Source: Marine group II euryarchaeote REDSEA-S42_B7 (GTDB lineage: Archaea > Thermoplasmatota > Poseidoniia > Poseidoniales > Thalassarchaeaceae). Taken from it: 38,356 nucleotides of DNA. Where the stretch lies: NCBI GenBank assembly GCA_001629255.1, contig LURZ01000036.1:1-38356 (forward strand), given 5' to 3'. Positions 26,979-35,036 of the stretch are shown here, piece after piece. Both the position numbers and the translations under genes were made by a program. The notes under the pieces are model-generated. The model saw only the letters and a list, made by a program, of their open reading frames with translations, was not told the DNA's origin and did no database searches. The first letter of the stretch is position 1; the number at the start of each line of letters is the position of its first letter.

Positions 26979-28757
26979 ATGGAAGAGCGGCCCCTGGCTA
27001 GAAGCACTATCTCTAGAGATAGGTTCTCCAGACTATTCTCTATTGGAGATAGGAATTCTCCCGAATCATATTCTCCATGTCTTATCATCGGTGAAAATGA
27101 CCCAGAATTACCAATTTCCATCGCTCCTTTGAATCTGAAATTAGATAACTCTGTAATTCCTTCTTCGATGGAAATATCTACACGTGCAAAATTATGCTAC
27201 CCATTTGATAGAAAAGACACATGGACAGCTTTTCAGGGCTTATCCCTTCCACCCAGCCTAATTGACTCAAACTCTGGCGAATTCCCTTCTGGAACTGAAT
27301 TTTTACCAATAACTTGGAGCTCGCTGCATCATGACTCATCCTTGCTAAAAACGAGCTTCAAACCTTCCATAATTGCATTAATGGATGCTCCCCAGCTTTC
27401 GAAAAATACTGGATTGATTGAAACCGCATTATTAACCATCAGAACCCACTTCCCATCTTCATTGATTTGGACCCCTGGAATATCAGGTCCTGACAATTGC
27501 GCACTACTTTCTTGGATGGGGGTAGACATTTTTGATTTGACTAGATCTAGACAAGCCTCATCACTCGGCGTATTACTGACTGAATCCGGACCAAGACTCC
27601 CCGAGCGTTCAACCAAGGAGGACTCCTCAATGATCTCCCAGTGCCAAATGTGGACCAATTCAATTTCATCTACTAGGTCTGCAATAAGGGCAGGTTCATT
27701 GAGGGAGCTAGCAGAACTTCAGAGTAGATCTAGTCCTAGGTCCGTGGAGCATCTTAGGCGGCATGATCAACTTACTCTAGAGAAGTCAGGAACAATAGGT
27801 ATGACACAAAGCTCTGTACAATTTGGAACACAATTAAGATGTCACTCATTCGAAAGTAGAAACGATGTAACAATCCGTCTTTGGAGGGAGGAGATTTCAG
27901 AGAAGTATGAGCCTTCAATGAGAACAAGAGACGTTTTGGTATTACTTCCTTGCTCTGCCAAAAAGCCCTACAGGTTGTCAAAAAGTCATTCTAGATTTAG
28001 GAAATCAATAGGCAATCGTAGAGTGCATGAGGTCATGATAACATCCCCTCTGGGATTAGTTCCAAGGGAATTGGAGGATATTTGGCCTGCTGCACACTAC
28101 GACATCCCTGTAACGGGAGATTGGGATGAAGATGAACTATCGATAATTAGACAGATGCTAAGTAGACTCGTTGAAAGGGTTGGCTATTCTTCTATTGTAA
28201 ATCACTCCGGAGTAGAAACTGGCTTAGTTGGAATAAATGAAATCGATACAAGGAAGGGAGAATCAGCGGGGTCAAAGGATTCCTTAGCTAGACTGAAGGA
28301 TGCCGTATCTTCCTCGTTCGAAAATGAGTCTGGAGAATTAGATTTCAGCCCTAGAGAGGAGAAGTTGAAATCTATATCTAGGTTCAAATTAGGCTCTGAT
28401 AAATGGCTTGATGGTTGCCAGATACGAGGGAGGCCGCCAATCTTCACCATCTCGAAAGACGGAGAACAGATGGCAAAATGGGACCCTCGAAGGGGAAGAT
28501 TCCTTTTCTCTAAGGCTAGCCTCAAGGATCTGTGGAGCCTTGGTATACTCAGGAAAGTAGAACTTATTCCTGGAATTGAATGGACAGGGGATATCTTCCC
28601 GAACATGATTAAGGATTATGATCCATCTATCCTTATGAGCGACGAATTGGCTGTAATTCAGGAAGGCGAACTCCTGGGCTCTGCTAGGGCAGTCGCACCA
28701 GGGTGGGAATGGCCATTTGGACCAGGAAAACTGGCAAAGTCGAGACATAGGTTTTGA
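26979..28757 (+). CDS. arcS: Archaeosine synthase ArcS
   Basis: 592 residues. ArcS converts preQ0 at position 15 of archaeal tRNA towards archaeosine; in several archaea it first attaches lysine. The core motif PCx3KPYx2Sx2H is complete: P324-C325, K329-P330-Y331, S334, H337. The N-terminal part is a diverged TGT-like domain, including SSLIWTPGISGPDNCALLSWMGVDIFD. The C-terminus (about 515-592, SDELAVIQEGELLGSARAV) is a PUA domain for tRNA binding. Length and order fit the family. It is followed by rps15 on the same strand. The preQ0-inserting arcTGT (tgtA) is not in this window. Confidence 0.92.
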   Translation: MEERPLARSTISRDRFSRLFSIGDRNSPESYSPCLIIGENDPELPISIAPLNLKLDNSVIPSSMEISTRAKLCYPFDRKDTWTAFQGLSLPPSLIDSNSGEFPSGTEFLPITWSSLHHDSSLLKTSFKPSIIALMDAPQLSKNTGLIETALLTIRTHFPSSLIWTPGISGPDNCALLSWMGVDIFDLTRSRQASSLGVLLTESGPRLPERSTKEDSSMISQCQMWTNSISSTRSAIRAGSLRELAELQSRSSPRSVEHLRRHDQLTLEKSGTIGMTQSSVQFGTQLRCHSFESRNDVTIRLWREEISEKYEPSMRTRDVLVLLPCSAKKPYRLSKSHSRFRKSIGNRRVHEVMITSPLGLVPRELEDIWPAAHYDIPVTGDWDEDELSIIRQMLSRLVERVGYSSIVNHSGVETGLVGINEIDTRKGESAGSKDSLARLKDAVSSSFENESGELDFSPREEKLKSISRFKLGSDKWLDGCQIRGRPPIFTISKDGEQMAKWDPRRGRFLFSKASLKDLWSLGILRKVELIPGIEWTGDIFPNMIKDYDPSILMSDELAVIQEGELLGSARAVAPGWEWPFGPGKLAKSRHRF

Positions 28758-28830
28758 TCCAATATCAATGGCATCCATGGCGTAGCGGTTAAAGAGGGAC
28801 AGCAGGTCGCCGGTCTCCTGAGGAATACAA

Positions 28831-29286
28831 TTGTCCAGAATGCACAGTAAGGGAAAAGGGGCCAGCGGTTCGAGCAAACCCCATTCTCAGACTCCTCCAG
28901 AGTGGTCAAATTATGACAAGAAGGAAGTCGAGGAACTAATTCTTCAACTCTCCGAAGAAGGAAACTCAAACGCATCGATTGGCACCATACTCAGGGATAA
29001 ACATGGAGTTCCTAACGTAAGATTGGTGACCGGGGAAAGAATTTCACAAACTCTTGAGAGACTGGGCAAGTCCGGAAAGCTCCCGGAAGATCTCATGAGT
29101 CTGATGAGGAGAGCCCTGAGATTGATTGACCATCTCTCTAAAAATTCCAAGGACATCCACAATAGAAGGCAGCTAGAACTGTGTGAATCCAAGATAAGAC
29201 GCCTCTCTAGATACTACAGAGAGAACAATCAGATTGACTCAAATTGGACCTACAAGAGGGACCAACTAAGGCTAATGGTCGAGTAA
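28831..29286 (+). CDS. rps15: 30S ribosomal protein S15 (archaeal uS15)
   Basis: 151 residues. It binds 16S rRNA in the platform of the small subunit. The archaeal/eukaryotic N-terminal extension (MSRMHSKGKGASGSSKP) precedes the conserved core: LRDKHGVPNVRLVTG, LMRRALRLIDHLSKN, and KDIHNRRQLELCESKIRRLSRYY in the family positions. The TTG start is chosen because it restores the family's M-[AS]-R-M-H-S beginning; GAGG 8 nt upstream can serve as ribosome-binding site. Starting at ATG 28840 would drop three conserved residues. It lies between arcS and a degenerate DHH-like gene. Confidence 0.96.
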   Translation: MSRMHSKGKGASGSSKPHSQTPPEWSNYDKKEVEELILQLSEEGNSNASIGTILRDKHGVPNVRLVTGERISQTLERLGKSGKLPEDLMSLMRRALRLIDHLSKNSKDIHNRRQLELCESKIRRLSRYYRENNQIDSNWTYKRDQLRLMVE

Positions 29287-29323
29287 TCACTAGAGATTTG
29301 TACTCTCTCTCTTCCGAAGCATC

Positions 29324-30169
29324 GTGAGAGACATATCAGAGCTCGACGTTTTCTCTCCTATTCGGGAGCCGTTTCGTAACTTTGCTAGAGAAGTTTGTGA
29401 TAGAAAAAAGAAGATACTCCTAATTTCTCAACCAAATATCACAGGGGCATTAGCTATAGCTCCAATAGAGGCAGCACTTCTTGATTCGGGCCTTCCTTAT
29501 CGAAGGAGATTCACAAATCAAAGTCCAGATTCAGAGACATTTGTCCACGTCGCTGAAGACTCAGGTAAAGGAAGAACCTTGAATGATGGGATTGTAATCT
29601 CCGAGTTCGTCGTTGAAGGGCTTAGGGGTAGTTCCGGAGATTCCAGGAAGGGTCCACTATGCACTGTGGCACAAGCGCATTTTCTAGCAACTGAGATTAA
29701 TCCAAGCAGTCAAAGGCTCAGAAGGTTAAGGCCATGGATCCTGTCAGGAAATTGGGTTGGCGACTCACTTGATAGGGCATACGATCCAGTTTACTCCTTC
29801 CTCCGAGACTATCTTTCTGAACAAGGAGTAATCAGAGTAGTTCCTGTGACTGAGGTAGAATCTCCAGAATCTGGTAATTACCCGTGGATTGAAGATGCCG
29901 AATTATGGAGAATGACTGATATTTGGCAATCCTCCGATTCGGAGAAAAGAGAACGTATAATGGGAGAACTCGCTATGCCAATTTTCAACTCAAAGGTCCC
30001 ATCAACGACCAGAGTCGAGGAACTTCTCTGGCATTGCGTAATTGCTCCAAATTGGGAATCGGATCTATCTTCTCAGATTTTCAGGGCCAACTTATTCTGG
30101 GATACAAAACAACCTGTAGAAGCAGCCAACGAAATTGCAGATTTGCTTGTCTCAATTGGCCAGATATGA
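29324..30169 (+). CDS. RecJ/Cdc45-like (DHH-derived) protein with lost catalytic motif
   Basis: 281 residues from GTG. The segment ILLISQPNITGALAIAPIE (31-49) aligns by eye with the first motif of archaeal RecJ-like DHH proteins (pattern [IV]SHxDADGxxAA), but His, Asp and the DG pair are replaced by Q36, N38 and T40-G41. No DHH triplet is found later; ISEF (about residues 95-98) lies where one might be expected. The protein is much shorter than active RecJ-like nucleases (about 450 residues). Genes for the RecJ-like GAN nuclease/Cdc45 homologue sit next to rps15 in several archaea (established context), and inactive versions exist in other lineages. A non-catalytic partner of GINS-MCM in replication is the inference. 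The stop abuts that of the convergent gene. Confidence 0.55.
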   Translation: MRDISELDVFSPIREPFRNFAREVCDRKKKILLISQPNITGALAIAPIEAALLDSGLPYRRRFTNQSPDSETFVHVAEDSGKGRTLNDGIVISEFVVEGLRGSSGDSRKGPLCTVAQAHFLATEINPSSQRLRRLRPWILSGNWVGDSLDRAYDPVYSFLRDYLSEQGVIRVVPVTEVESPESGNYPWIEDAELWRMTDIWQSSDSEKRERIMGELAMPIFNSKVPSTTRVEELLWHCVIAPNWESDLSSQIFRANLFWDTKQPVEAANEIADLLVSIGQI

Positions 30170-32179
30170 TTATTCTATCCTTAGGGTGCTTCCACATGCA
30201 GAGCAATCAATCCTCAGTGGTCTAATATCTGACTCGACAGGAACCTTCTTTCCGCAAGAAGGGCATCTCACCATTCCGCCCTTATTCAAATTTCTATGGG
30301 CTCCCGCATCTTCAACGACCGGAGATATTACTGAAGCGGGGAAAACAAGGAGTATACTGGAACATACAACACCTAGAACTATTGGCATAGGTAATCCGAA
30401 CCAGTAAATGGATAACGATAGAACGCCCAAAACTCCAATCATAATCATACTTGGCGCTCTTGTCCTCCTCCTAGTTAGAGCCATACCAATCCCTAGAGCC
30501 AAGCAAAGAGCGAATACTGAAATCATTGCTGATATCAACGGACTGAAGAGAAGGGCGTTTTCGGCTCCAAACTCCATTCTGAAGTCTGTATCGGATTCGA
30601 TATCGGAACTCTCCATAGTGATTATTTCCATCAATATCCACCTCCTGTGGGTATAGTCTATCTGTTCATTGTCTAGGTATATCCCTCCGAAACCAGAAAG
30701 CATCCCTGTTCTTATCTCGAATGAGAGTCCCACCGTATCCCAGAAATCATAGCCCCCTGGTCTTACAAAATCCTCAATCAGTGCTTGTCTGGAACCACTA
30801 TCGGAGACGTAGTATGTCGACGAAACTCTTAGTGAAATAGAGTCCGAATTAAATGCCCTAGAAGCCCCCAAGTCAATGCTAATCTCCAAAGGGCCAAAGT
30901 TGACCGGATCCACACCAAAAACAGCCTCTGGATCAACCATTAAACCACTGGAAAGGAACGATTTAAGATCGGACTTCGACCCTCTTAGATGGGTTTCTAG
31001 GGCCGACAGCTCCGAGTTGTCCACTCTACCGTTCTGCTTCTCTGAAGAGCTAACCTGATCTGAAAATGTATTCAGATTCCTCCACCAACTGTTTGACCCC
31101 AGGCTCTTATTTCCAATATTGTCTAGCCCCCATCTCATCCATTGGGACATAGCACCGTCGAATGATATAGTCGTCTTCCTCTCGATAGAGTTACCGTCAT
31201 ATTTGCAGTTGATTTCGACATCAAGTCCCGAGCCTCCAGTACGGGGTGGCTCTTCCTCAGGATACCAACTATTGTCTCCTGTGTCTTGACCGAGAGTAAT
31301 ATCATGAATTTTGTTCGCTTCAATAACTAATGAGCCCTGAAGGGAAATGTGGAAATCCGTCCTAACCGAACCTCCGCTACTCTCACTAGGATCCCAAACA
31401 AATGTGACATCCACCCAGTCTTCATTGGAGTTAACAATCGGGCTTTCTGCGATTTCAACATTCTGAACCAATAGGCCTCCAGATGAAGAGGTCCATATCC
31501 TGTCCCCGAAGCCAGAACTAAGTCTAACTGGAAAGAAAACCAGACTTCCCTTGACGCTAGCATCACGAATTTCTACATTTACAAGCGGGAATGACATAGA
31601 CATCGCAGCCGCATACTCTTCAGAGCCCCAGTAGAAGTTTATTCCAGATTCACTACCCGGATTTGAAAAAATCATACTCCTAACTGAGAATGTGATTTCG
31701 ATCTTGTCATTTTTAGAGTATTGACCGTCTTGCACCTCTATTGGAATAGAAAGCTCACCCGATTCGCTGAGATAAACTGCCGGGAGCTGTCCTGAGCTTT
31801 CGTAGGTATTTCCACCGATCTTTATTACAACTGTTGCGTTAGCAGAAACCCCCGTAGAATCTTTCACCTCATATGGGATGGTGAAAGTCCACGTTCCCGA
31901 AGAATAACTCCCCGATTCTCCCCAAACAATCATCCAGGTACCGATTTCAACCTCTCCAAAAACCGATGAAGTCACTTCCATGGACTTCTCCTCCTCTAAT
32001 TCATTAGAGAATGGGGTCAGTTGCCCACTATCTGCGTCTCCTATCAAAAATAGATCGAACTCATCTGGAGATTCACAGCAGTCATTGTTCTCTTGAGCAT
32101 TAGCCATCATGGGGGAAAAAACTACCATTATCATCATCGAGGAAAAAATGATTGCAAATCTTGAACTGGCTCCTTCCAC
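30170..32179 (-). CDS. Secreted/membrane protein with a C-terminal zinc ribbon
   Basis: 669 residues from GTG 32179. That start places a signal peptide first (FAIIFSSMMIMVVFSPMMANA). The longest reading, from ATG 32365, overlaps gltX by more than 100 nt and buries that peptide. Residues about 30-540 are a Ser/Gly-rich beta-sandwich ectodomain. Near the C-terminus three hydrophobic helices follow (ALLFSPLISAMISVFALCL, MIMIGVLGVLSLSIYWFGL and MPIVLGVVCSSILLVF). The last 35 residues form a zinc ribbon: CPSCGKK then CSACGS. No family was recognised. The ribbon should be cytoplasmic. It is unlikely to be an enzyme; a surface sensor or scaffold linked to an intracellular ribbon is inferred. Confidence 0.75.
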   Translation of the reverse strand: MEGASSRFAIIFSSMMIMVVFSPMMANAQENNDCCESPDEFDLFLIGDADSGQLTPFSNELEEEKSMEVTSSVFGEVEIGTWMIVWGESGSYSSGTWTFTIPYEVKDSTGVSANATVVIKIGGNTYESSGQLPAVYLSESGELSIPIEVQDGQYSKNDKIEITFSVRSMIFSNPGSESGINFYWGSEEYAAAMSMSFPLVNVEIRDASVKGSLVFFPVRLSSGFGDRIWTSSSGGLLVQNVEIAESPIVNSNEDWVDVTFVWDPSESSGGSVRTDFHISLQGSLVIEANKIHDITLGQDTGDNSWYPEEEPPRTGGSGLDVEINCKYDGNSIERKTTISFDGAMSQWMRWGLDNIGNKSLGSNSWWRNLNTFSDQVSSSEKQNGRVDNSELSALETHLRGSKSDLKSFLSSGLMVDPEAVFGVDPVNFGPLEISIDLGASRAFNSDSISLRVSSTYYVSDSGSRQALIEDFVRPGGYDFWDTVGLSFEIRTGMLSGFGGIYLDNEQIDYTHRRWILMEIITMESSDIESDTDFRMEFGAENALLFSPLISAMISVFALCLALGIGMALTRRRTRAPSMIMIGVLGVLSLSIYWFGLPMPIVLGVVCSSILLVFPASVISPVVEDAGAHRNLNKGGMVRCPSCGKKVPVESDIRPLRIDCSACGSTLRIE

Positions 32180-32261
32180 GTTACTCTGATTCGGACGGGC
32201 CCCTTCAATGCCACGCAAACTTTCCGTGAAAATATGCCAATTCAAAGGAAATTCAACTTCA

Positions 32262-33971
32262 CTAATTGTGTAGCCAAAGGAGCCTTGCAATCCCGTCTTG
32301 AATTCCTTCGAATCTAGCAAAACCCACTCGCTCAAGTTGGTAAACTTCTCCCTCTCCAAGTTCAAAGTCCTCTAGAACCCCGGTTACCTCAGAAATCTCC
32401 TCACCATAAGGTACTGACAATATTGCTTCTAAGGACAACTTCTCTGGAATCCAATGTACTATTTTCCTGTCATCGCTCTTATCAACCGACTCTATGGTTG
32501 CAGATGAACCTGAGATTATGATATCGGCGAAGTCTTTCAGCCTCAGTTTTCCTTCGACATAGTCACTATCTTGAATTGATACAGTCGTCCCGACTTCCCA
32601 CACTCTGAAACCATCTATTTCGCCATCTGGATGTCTAGGAATCATTACTCTTGAGGGGATATTTTCGGAACTAATATCCAGACTTTTAGGACTCGAGACG
32701 AAAGCCCTTCTTTCGCAATTACCGTCTATTATTCTAGAGTTAAATGACTCCAATGTCTTCAGTGATATTGAGATATCCTTCTGAGTAAGGCCAACTTCTT
32801 TCCAAAGCTCTGCTAGAGAGCGAGGATCAAATCCGCGACGACGCATCGCTCTAAGTGTAGGGAGCCTCGGATCGTCCCATCCCGAGAATTTCCCGGAATC
32901 AATGGATGAAGACATCCCAGAGGTAGAGAAACCTCCAAACTCATGAATCTTAACCCTGCCCCAATACAATGGCTCGGGATAATCCCAACCGAAGTGTTCG
33001 TAGAGAATTGTCTGCTTTCTTGTGCTGTCCATCAAATCCTTTCCTCTGATGATGTGGCTCACTCCTTGCAGATGATCTTCAATGGCGCTTTGGAAATCTA
33101 ACAGAGGCCAAACCTTGTACGTATCGCCGACTATAGGATGCGGGGAATGCTGAATCCTTAGTGCTGGCCAGTCTCTCAAAGCGGGATTCGGCAGATCCAT
33201 TCCGGTCTTTACCCTAACAACAGCACCTCCCTCATCAATCTCTCCAGAGTTCATTTTATTCCAATCGTCCATGTTCTGCTGGACCGACTTATCCCTACAT
33301 GGACATTTAGTCTTTGAAACTCTGAACGCACGAAAATCCTGAGCAGTACATTTGCAAACATAGCCAAAACCCCCAGCCAACATCTTCTCAGCGTGTTGGA
33401 GATATATTGGCATCCGTTCGCTAGCTCTAATCACCACGTCTGCAGCCTTTCCTGACATCCATTCGAACTCTTCTTCTATCCAAGCATAAGCATCAATCAT
33501 TGGAGGTTTTACCTTAGTATCGGTATCATCAAACCTGAGTACGACTTTCCCTTGGTATTTATCAGCGTATAGGGAATTGATGGCTACTCCTCTCGAATGT
33601 CCTATGGATAAAGGGCCATTGGGGTTAGGGGCGAATCTCAGGATAACTTCTGATGTATTGCCTGGAAGATCCCTCAAACCCTCATTTTTCTTGTGCCTCT
33701 CCCTATCTAGGGCTTCGGGAGCTAAGCTCTCCAACTCTTTACGAACTCCTTCAATTCCATCTTCACGAGCTATAAAATTAGCCCTTGTGACCTCTTCCTC
33801 TACTAACAATAGTAGGCTCTTTACACGGGTTCTGAGTTGTTCTCTCTCTGCAAGAACTCTACCTAATACGCTTCCAGACTGCCCTTTTCCGCCGTACTCT
33901 ATAGCGTTCTGTAATGCATACTTGCGAACCGCATCTCGATCCTCCAATGCGAAAACTTCCTTCTCAGTCAT
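32262..33971 (-). CDS. gltX: Glutamyl-tRNA synthetase, archaeal type
   Basis: 569 residues. It charges tRNA-Glu, and in archaea that use the transamidation route also tRNA-Gln. The archaeal N-terminal helical extension (1-105) precedes the class I HIGH motif (SIGHSRG, 122-128; APNPNGP just before), FDDTDTK at 147-153, a Cys2-Cys2 zinc knuckle (C206, C208, C223, C225) and the KMSKS-equivalent loop STSGMSSS (349-356) followed by SGWDDPRLPTLRAMRRRG. The C-terminal beta-barrels are of GlnRS/archaeal GluRS type, not bacterial. The loop has Gly where some homologues have Lys. It ends 82 nt before the downstream gene and follows rnhB by 44 nt. Confidence 0.97.
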   Translation of the reverse strand: MTEKEVFALEDRDAVRKYALQNAIEYGGKGQSGSVLGRVLAEREQLRTRVKSLLLLVEEEVTRANFIAREDGIEGVRKELESLAPEALDRERHKKNEGLRDLPGNTSEVILRFAPNPNGPLSIGHSRGVAINSLYADKYQGKVVLRFDDTDTKVKPPMIDAYAWIEEEFEWMSGKAADVVIRASERMPIYLQHAEKMLAGGFGYVCKCTAQDFRAFRVSKTKCPCRDKSVQQNMDDWNKMNSGEIDEGGAVVRVKTGMDLPNPALRDWPALRIQHSPHPIVGDTYKVWPLLDFQSAIEDHLQGVSHIIRGKDLMDSTRKQTILYEHFGWDYPEPLYWGRVKIHEFGGFSTSGMSSSIDSGKFSGWDDPRLPTLRAMRRRGFDPRSLAELWKEVGLTQKDISISLKTLESFNSRIIDGNCERRAFVSSPKSLDISSENIPSRVMIPRHPDGEIDGFRVWEVGTTVSIQDSDYVEGKLRLKDFADIIISGSSATIESVDKSDDRKIVHWIPEKLSLEAILSVPYGEEISEVTGVLEDFELGEGEVYQLERVGFARFEGIQDGIARLLWLHN

Positions 33972-34015
33972 ATTTTACATTTGAACCAGACATCGGTTAC
34001 ATTTCACCATTCTTA

Positions 34016-34753
34016 TTATTCCCATTCATCTAGAGCCGATTGAAACACTCCGTTTCGTTCATTCGCTCTTGTTTGAATGGGGCGATTGTGGCTCTTGCTC
34101 CAGATTCTCTTTACATTCGCCCACTTTCTCCTGATACAATCCGCGAGAACTTCTTCCTCACACAATATCTCTAGGGCTTCCCTGGTCTTTGGGTCCGAGG
34201 GATATCCAGAACCTAGATCAATATTCAATTCCTGTGACAGCTCTTCCATCACTGAGTCCCTAACTACTTTGGCAACAATGCTTGCCGCTGCTACGACTTC
34301 ATCTCTGGAATCCATCTTATGCCCTGAATAAATCTTGCATTCATGCCAACCATCTCCAAGAGTCTTGGACACCATCTTACCGAACCTCTCTTCATCAACG
34401 TCACATGCATCGAGGAAAATCTCTAGATTCCCCCCAGGTTCGGCGGCATCTCCGATTGCTTCGGAAAAGAGGAGCTCCTCTAACGAATTCAGATTCCCAT
34501 CATCCATCCACTCGTCTATCCTTCTTGCGTCACAAATTACCAAACCAATGGTCCAATCTAATGATTCAGTGTAGGATAAAATCTCCTTGTACAGGCGATC
34601 CCTTTTCCTTTTACTCAAATTCTTCGAATCATCGACTCCCAAGTCTCTAAGAATCGATCTGTCCGCCTCAGGGATATTAAGTGCTGAAACAACTAGTGGC
34701 CCGATGGCGGGACCCCTTCCGGCCTCATCCACCCCTATGTGCCGTGCAATCAT
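34016..34753 (-). CDS. rnhB: Ribonuclease HII
   Basis: 245 residues. It cuts RNA-DNA hybrids and single ribonucleotides in DNA. The signature GVDEAGRGPAIGPLV gives Asp9 and Glu10; DSKNLSKRKRD, FLDACD (Asp115) and the later MDSRDEVVAAASIVAKV (Asp148) complete the four-carboxylate site. Start ATG 34753 is preferred over ATG 34828: it leaves the usual few residues before the motif and has GGAG 5 nt upstream, whereas the longer form adds 25 unrelated residues. Length and motif order are typical for archaeal RNase HII. Confidence 0.97.
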   Translation of the reverse strand: MIARHIGVDEAGRGPAIGPLVVSALNIPEADRSILRDLGVDDSKNLSKRKRDRLYKEILSYTESLDWTIGLVICDARRIDEWMDDGNLNSLEELLFSEAIGDAAEPGGNLEIFLDACDVDEERFGKMVSKTLGDGWHECKIYSGHKMDSRDEVVAAASIVAKVVRDSVMEELSQELNIDLGSGYPSDPKTREALEILCEEEVLADCIRRKWANVKRIWSKSHNRPIQTRANERNGVFQSALDEWE

Positions 34754-34758
34754 GCTTA

Positions 34759-34762
34759 CTCC
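34759..34762 (-). promoter_or_regulatory. Shine-Dalgarno site that decides the rnhB start
   Basis: On the minus strand GGAG is followed by 5 nt (TAAGC) and then ATG 34753. No comparable site precedes the upstream ATG at 34828. Confidence 0.6.
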
Positions 34763-34844
34763 AAAAGAACCAATTCCATCAAAACTACTGCTTTCCGACT
34801 CAAAATAGAGAAAATATGATCTCATCACTCCCCATTATAGTAAC

Positions 34845-34967
34845 ATGGGACCCACATGGCCCTTCAAGAAGAAGAAACCATCGAAATCGAAAGTGTCTAG
34901 TGCGAATTACATGAGGAATGTGGTTGAGTATGAGAAAAAAACCGGAAAGAAACAAGAAAAAAGGTGA
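34845..34967 (+). CDS. Possible small basic protein, opposite strand to rnhB/pheT
   Basis: A 40-residue reading (MGPTWPFKKKKPSKSK..., ending KKTGKKQEKR) in the 283-nt space between rnhB and pheT. It has 15 Lys/Arg, so it could be a nucleic-acid-binding peptide. It crosses an A7 run (34935-34941). A one-base change there would join it to a longer downstream reading (KGDKAHLKNEEFLNAIKLLSKDEG...) that runs into the end of pheT. No promoter or ribosome-binding site was clear and no homologue is known to me. It could equally be non-coding. Nothing else recognisable is present in this space (34754-35036). Confidence 0.25.
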   Translation: MGPTWPFKKKKPSKSKVSSANYMRNVVEYEKKTGKKQEKR

Positions 34968-35036
34968 CAAAGCCCATCTTAAGAACGAGGAGTTCTTGAA
35001 CGCCATTAAACTCCTTTCCAAGGATGAAGGTGAGAA

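Noticed and set aside
28768-28875. tRNA-like pieces (GGCGTAGCGGTTAA and GGTTCGAGC) around the rps15 start, suggesting an intron-bearing tRNA
   Set aside because: The T-arm stem does not pair and the acceptor and D stems have no partners; the second piece is the S15 coding sequence.
32180-32365. N-terminal extension of the zinc-ribbon membrane protein from ATG 32365
   Set aside because: It overlaps the gltX coding end and would place an apparent signal peptide about 70 residues inside the protein.
32900-32950. Loss of the KMSKS lysine in GluRS as a sign of inactivation
   Set aside because: As I recall, a Gly at this place also occurs in other archaeal GluRS, and all other motifs are intact.
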